Source: Gemmiger_A avium
GTDB taxonomy: Bacteria; Bacillota; Clostridia; Oscillospirales; Ruminococcaceae
Length of the DNA stretch: 30,681 nucleotides
Assembly: GCA_019114585.1 (NCBI GenBank)
Contig: DXFE01000009.1
Location: forward strand, 1 to 30,681
Reading direction: 5' to 3'
Part shown: positions 30,657-30,681 of the stretch, piece by piece
Layout: each line of letters begins with the position of its first letter
Position numbering within the stretch: position 1 is the stretch's first letter
The notes under the pieces: model-generated
The model's database searches: none
What the model was told of the DNA's origin: nothing
The model's input: the letters and a program-made list of their open reading frames with translations, nothing else
Translations under genes and position numbers: made by a program

Positions 30657-30681
30657 GGTCTTTGCCTCCCTACACGGATTT

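Overview
The window is GC-rich DNA from a Gram-positive, low-copy-signal-peptide type Firmicute, most likely a gut Clostridia member of the Oscillospiraceae (Faecalibacterium/Gemmiger/Subdoligranulum-like). Supporting this are strong AGGAGG ribosome sites, a CIRCE heat-shock operator, a tRNA-Trp T-box, class B sortase, SipW-type signal peptidases, an orphan corrinoid protein and typical clostridial lipoproteins. The genus assignment is inference. The window shows no rRNA, tRNA, CRISPR array or transposase gene.

Left part (1-5960): the 5' part of clpB on the minus strand behind a promoter/CIRCE operator; a plus-strand methionine pair metY-metA (O-acetylhomoserine sulfhydrylase and homoserine O-acetyltransferase, specificity readable from Glu111); a minus-strand corrinoid-binding protein with no methyltransferase beside it; and a minus-strand lipoprotein with FKBP/trigger-factor architecture and a TTG start.

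Tryptophan region (6100-9520): a promoter, a complete T-box leader with specifier codon UGG, and the TrpXYZ-type ABC transporter (lipoprotein, permease, ATPase). Between the T-box terminator and trpX lies a 20-codon ORF with a perfect Shine-Dalgarno and two near-adjacent Trp codons, followed by competing hairpins. This looks like a second, ribosome-dependent Trp sensor in tandem with the T-box and is one of the two most interesting items here.

Middle part (9520-19030): two MATE exporters, an FHA-domain protein, a patatin-like phospholipase, and a LysR regulator divergent from the second MATE gene with promoters that appear to share one palindromic -35 box. A minus-strand ECF sigma / zinc anti-sigma / two membrane proteins operon follows. 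Two intergenic stretches (13199-13499, 16140-16386) are packed with perfect hairpins, one of them containing a 33-bp hairpin repeat in two copies.

Right part (19032-30681): a minus-strand surface-structure locus. In transcription order it holds a 1565-residue secreted VWA/Cna-B-like adhesin with no C-terminal anchor, a SipW-dependent (TasA/camelysin-like) protein, a SipW-type signal peptidase, two more TasA-like proteins, a second SipW-type peptidase overlapping a fourth TasA-like protein, two membrane-anchored proteins (one with a VQTGD sorting motif) and, from its own promoter, a class B sortase. I infer an extracellular fibre that combines TasA-like subunits with a giant adhesin and sortase-anchored base proteins.
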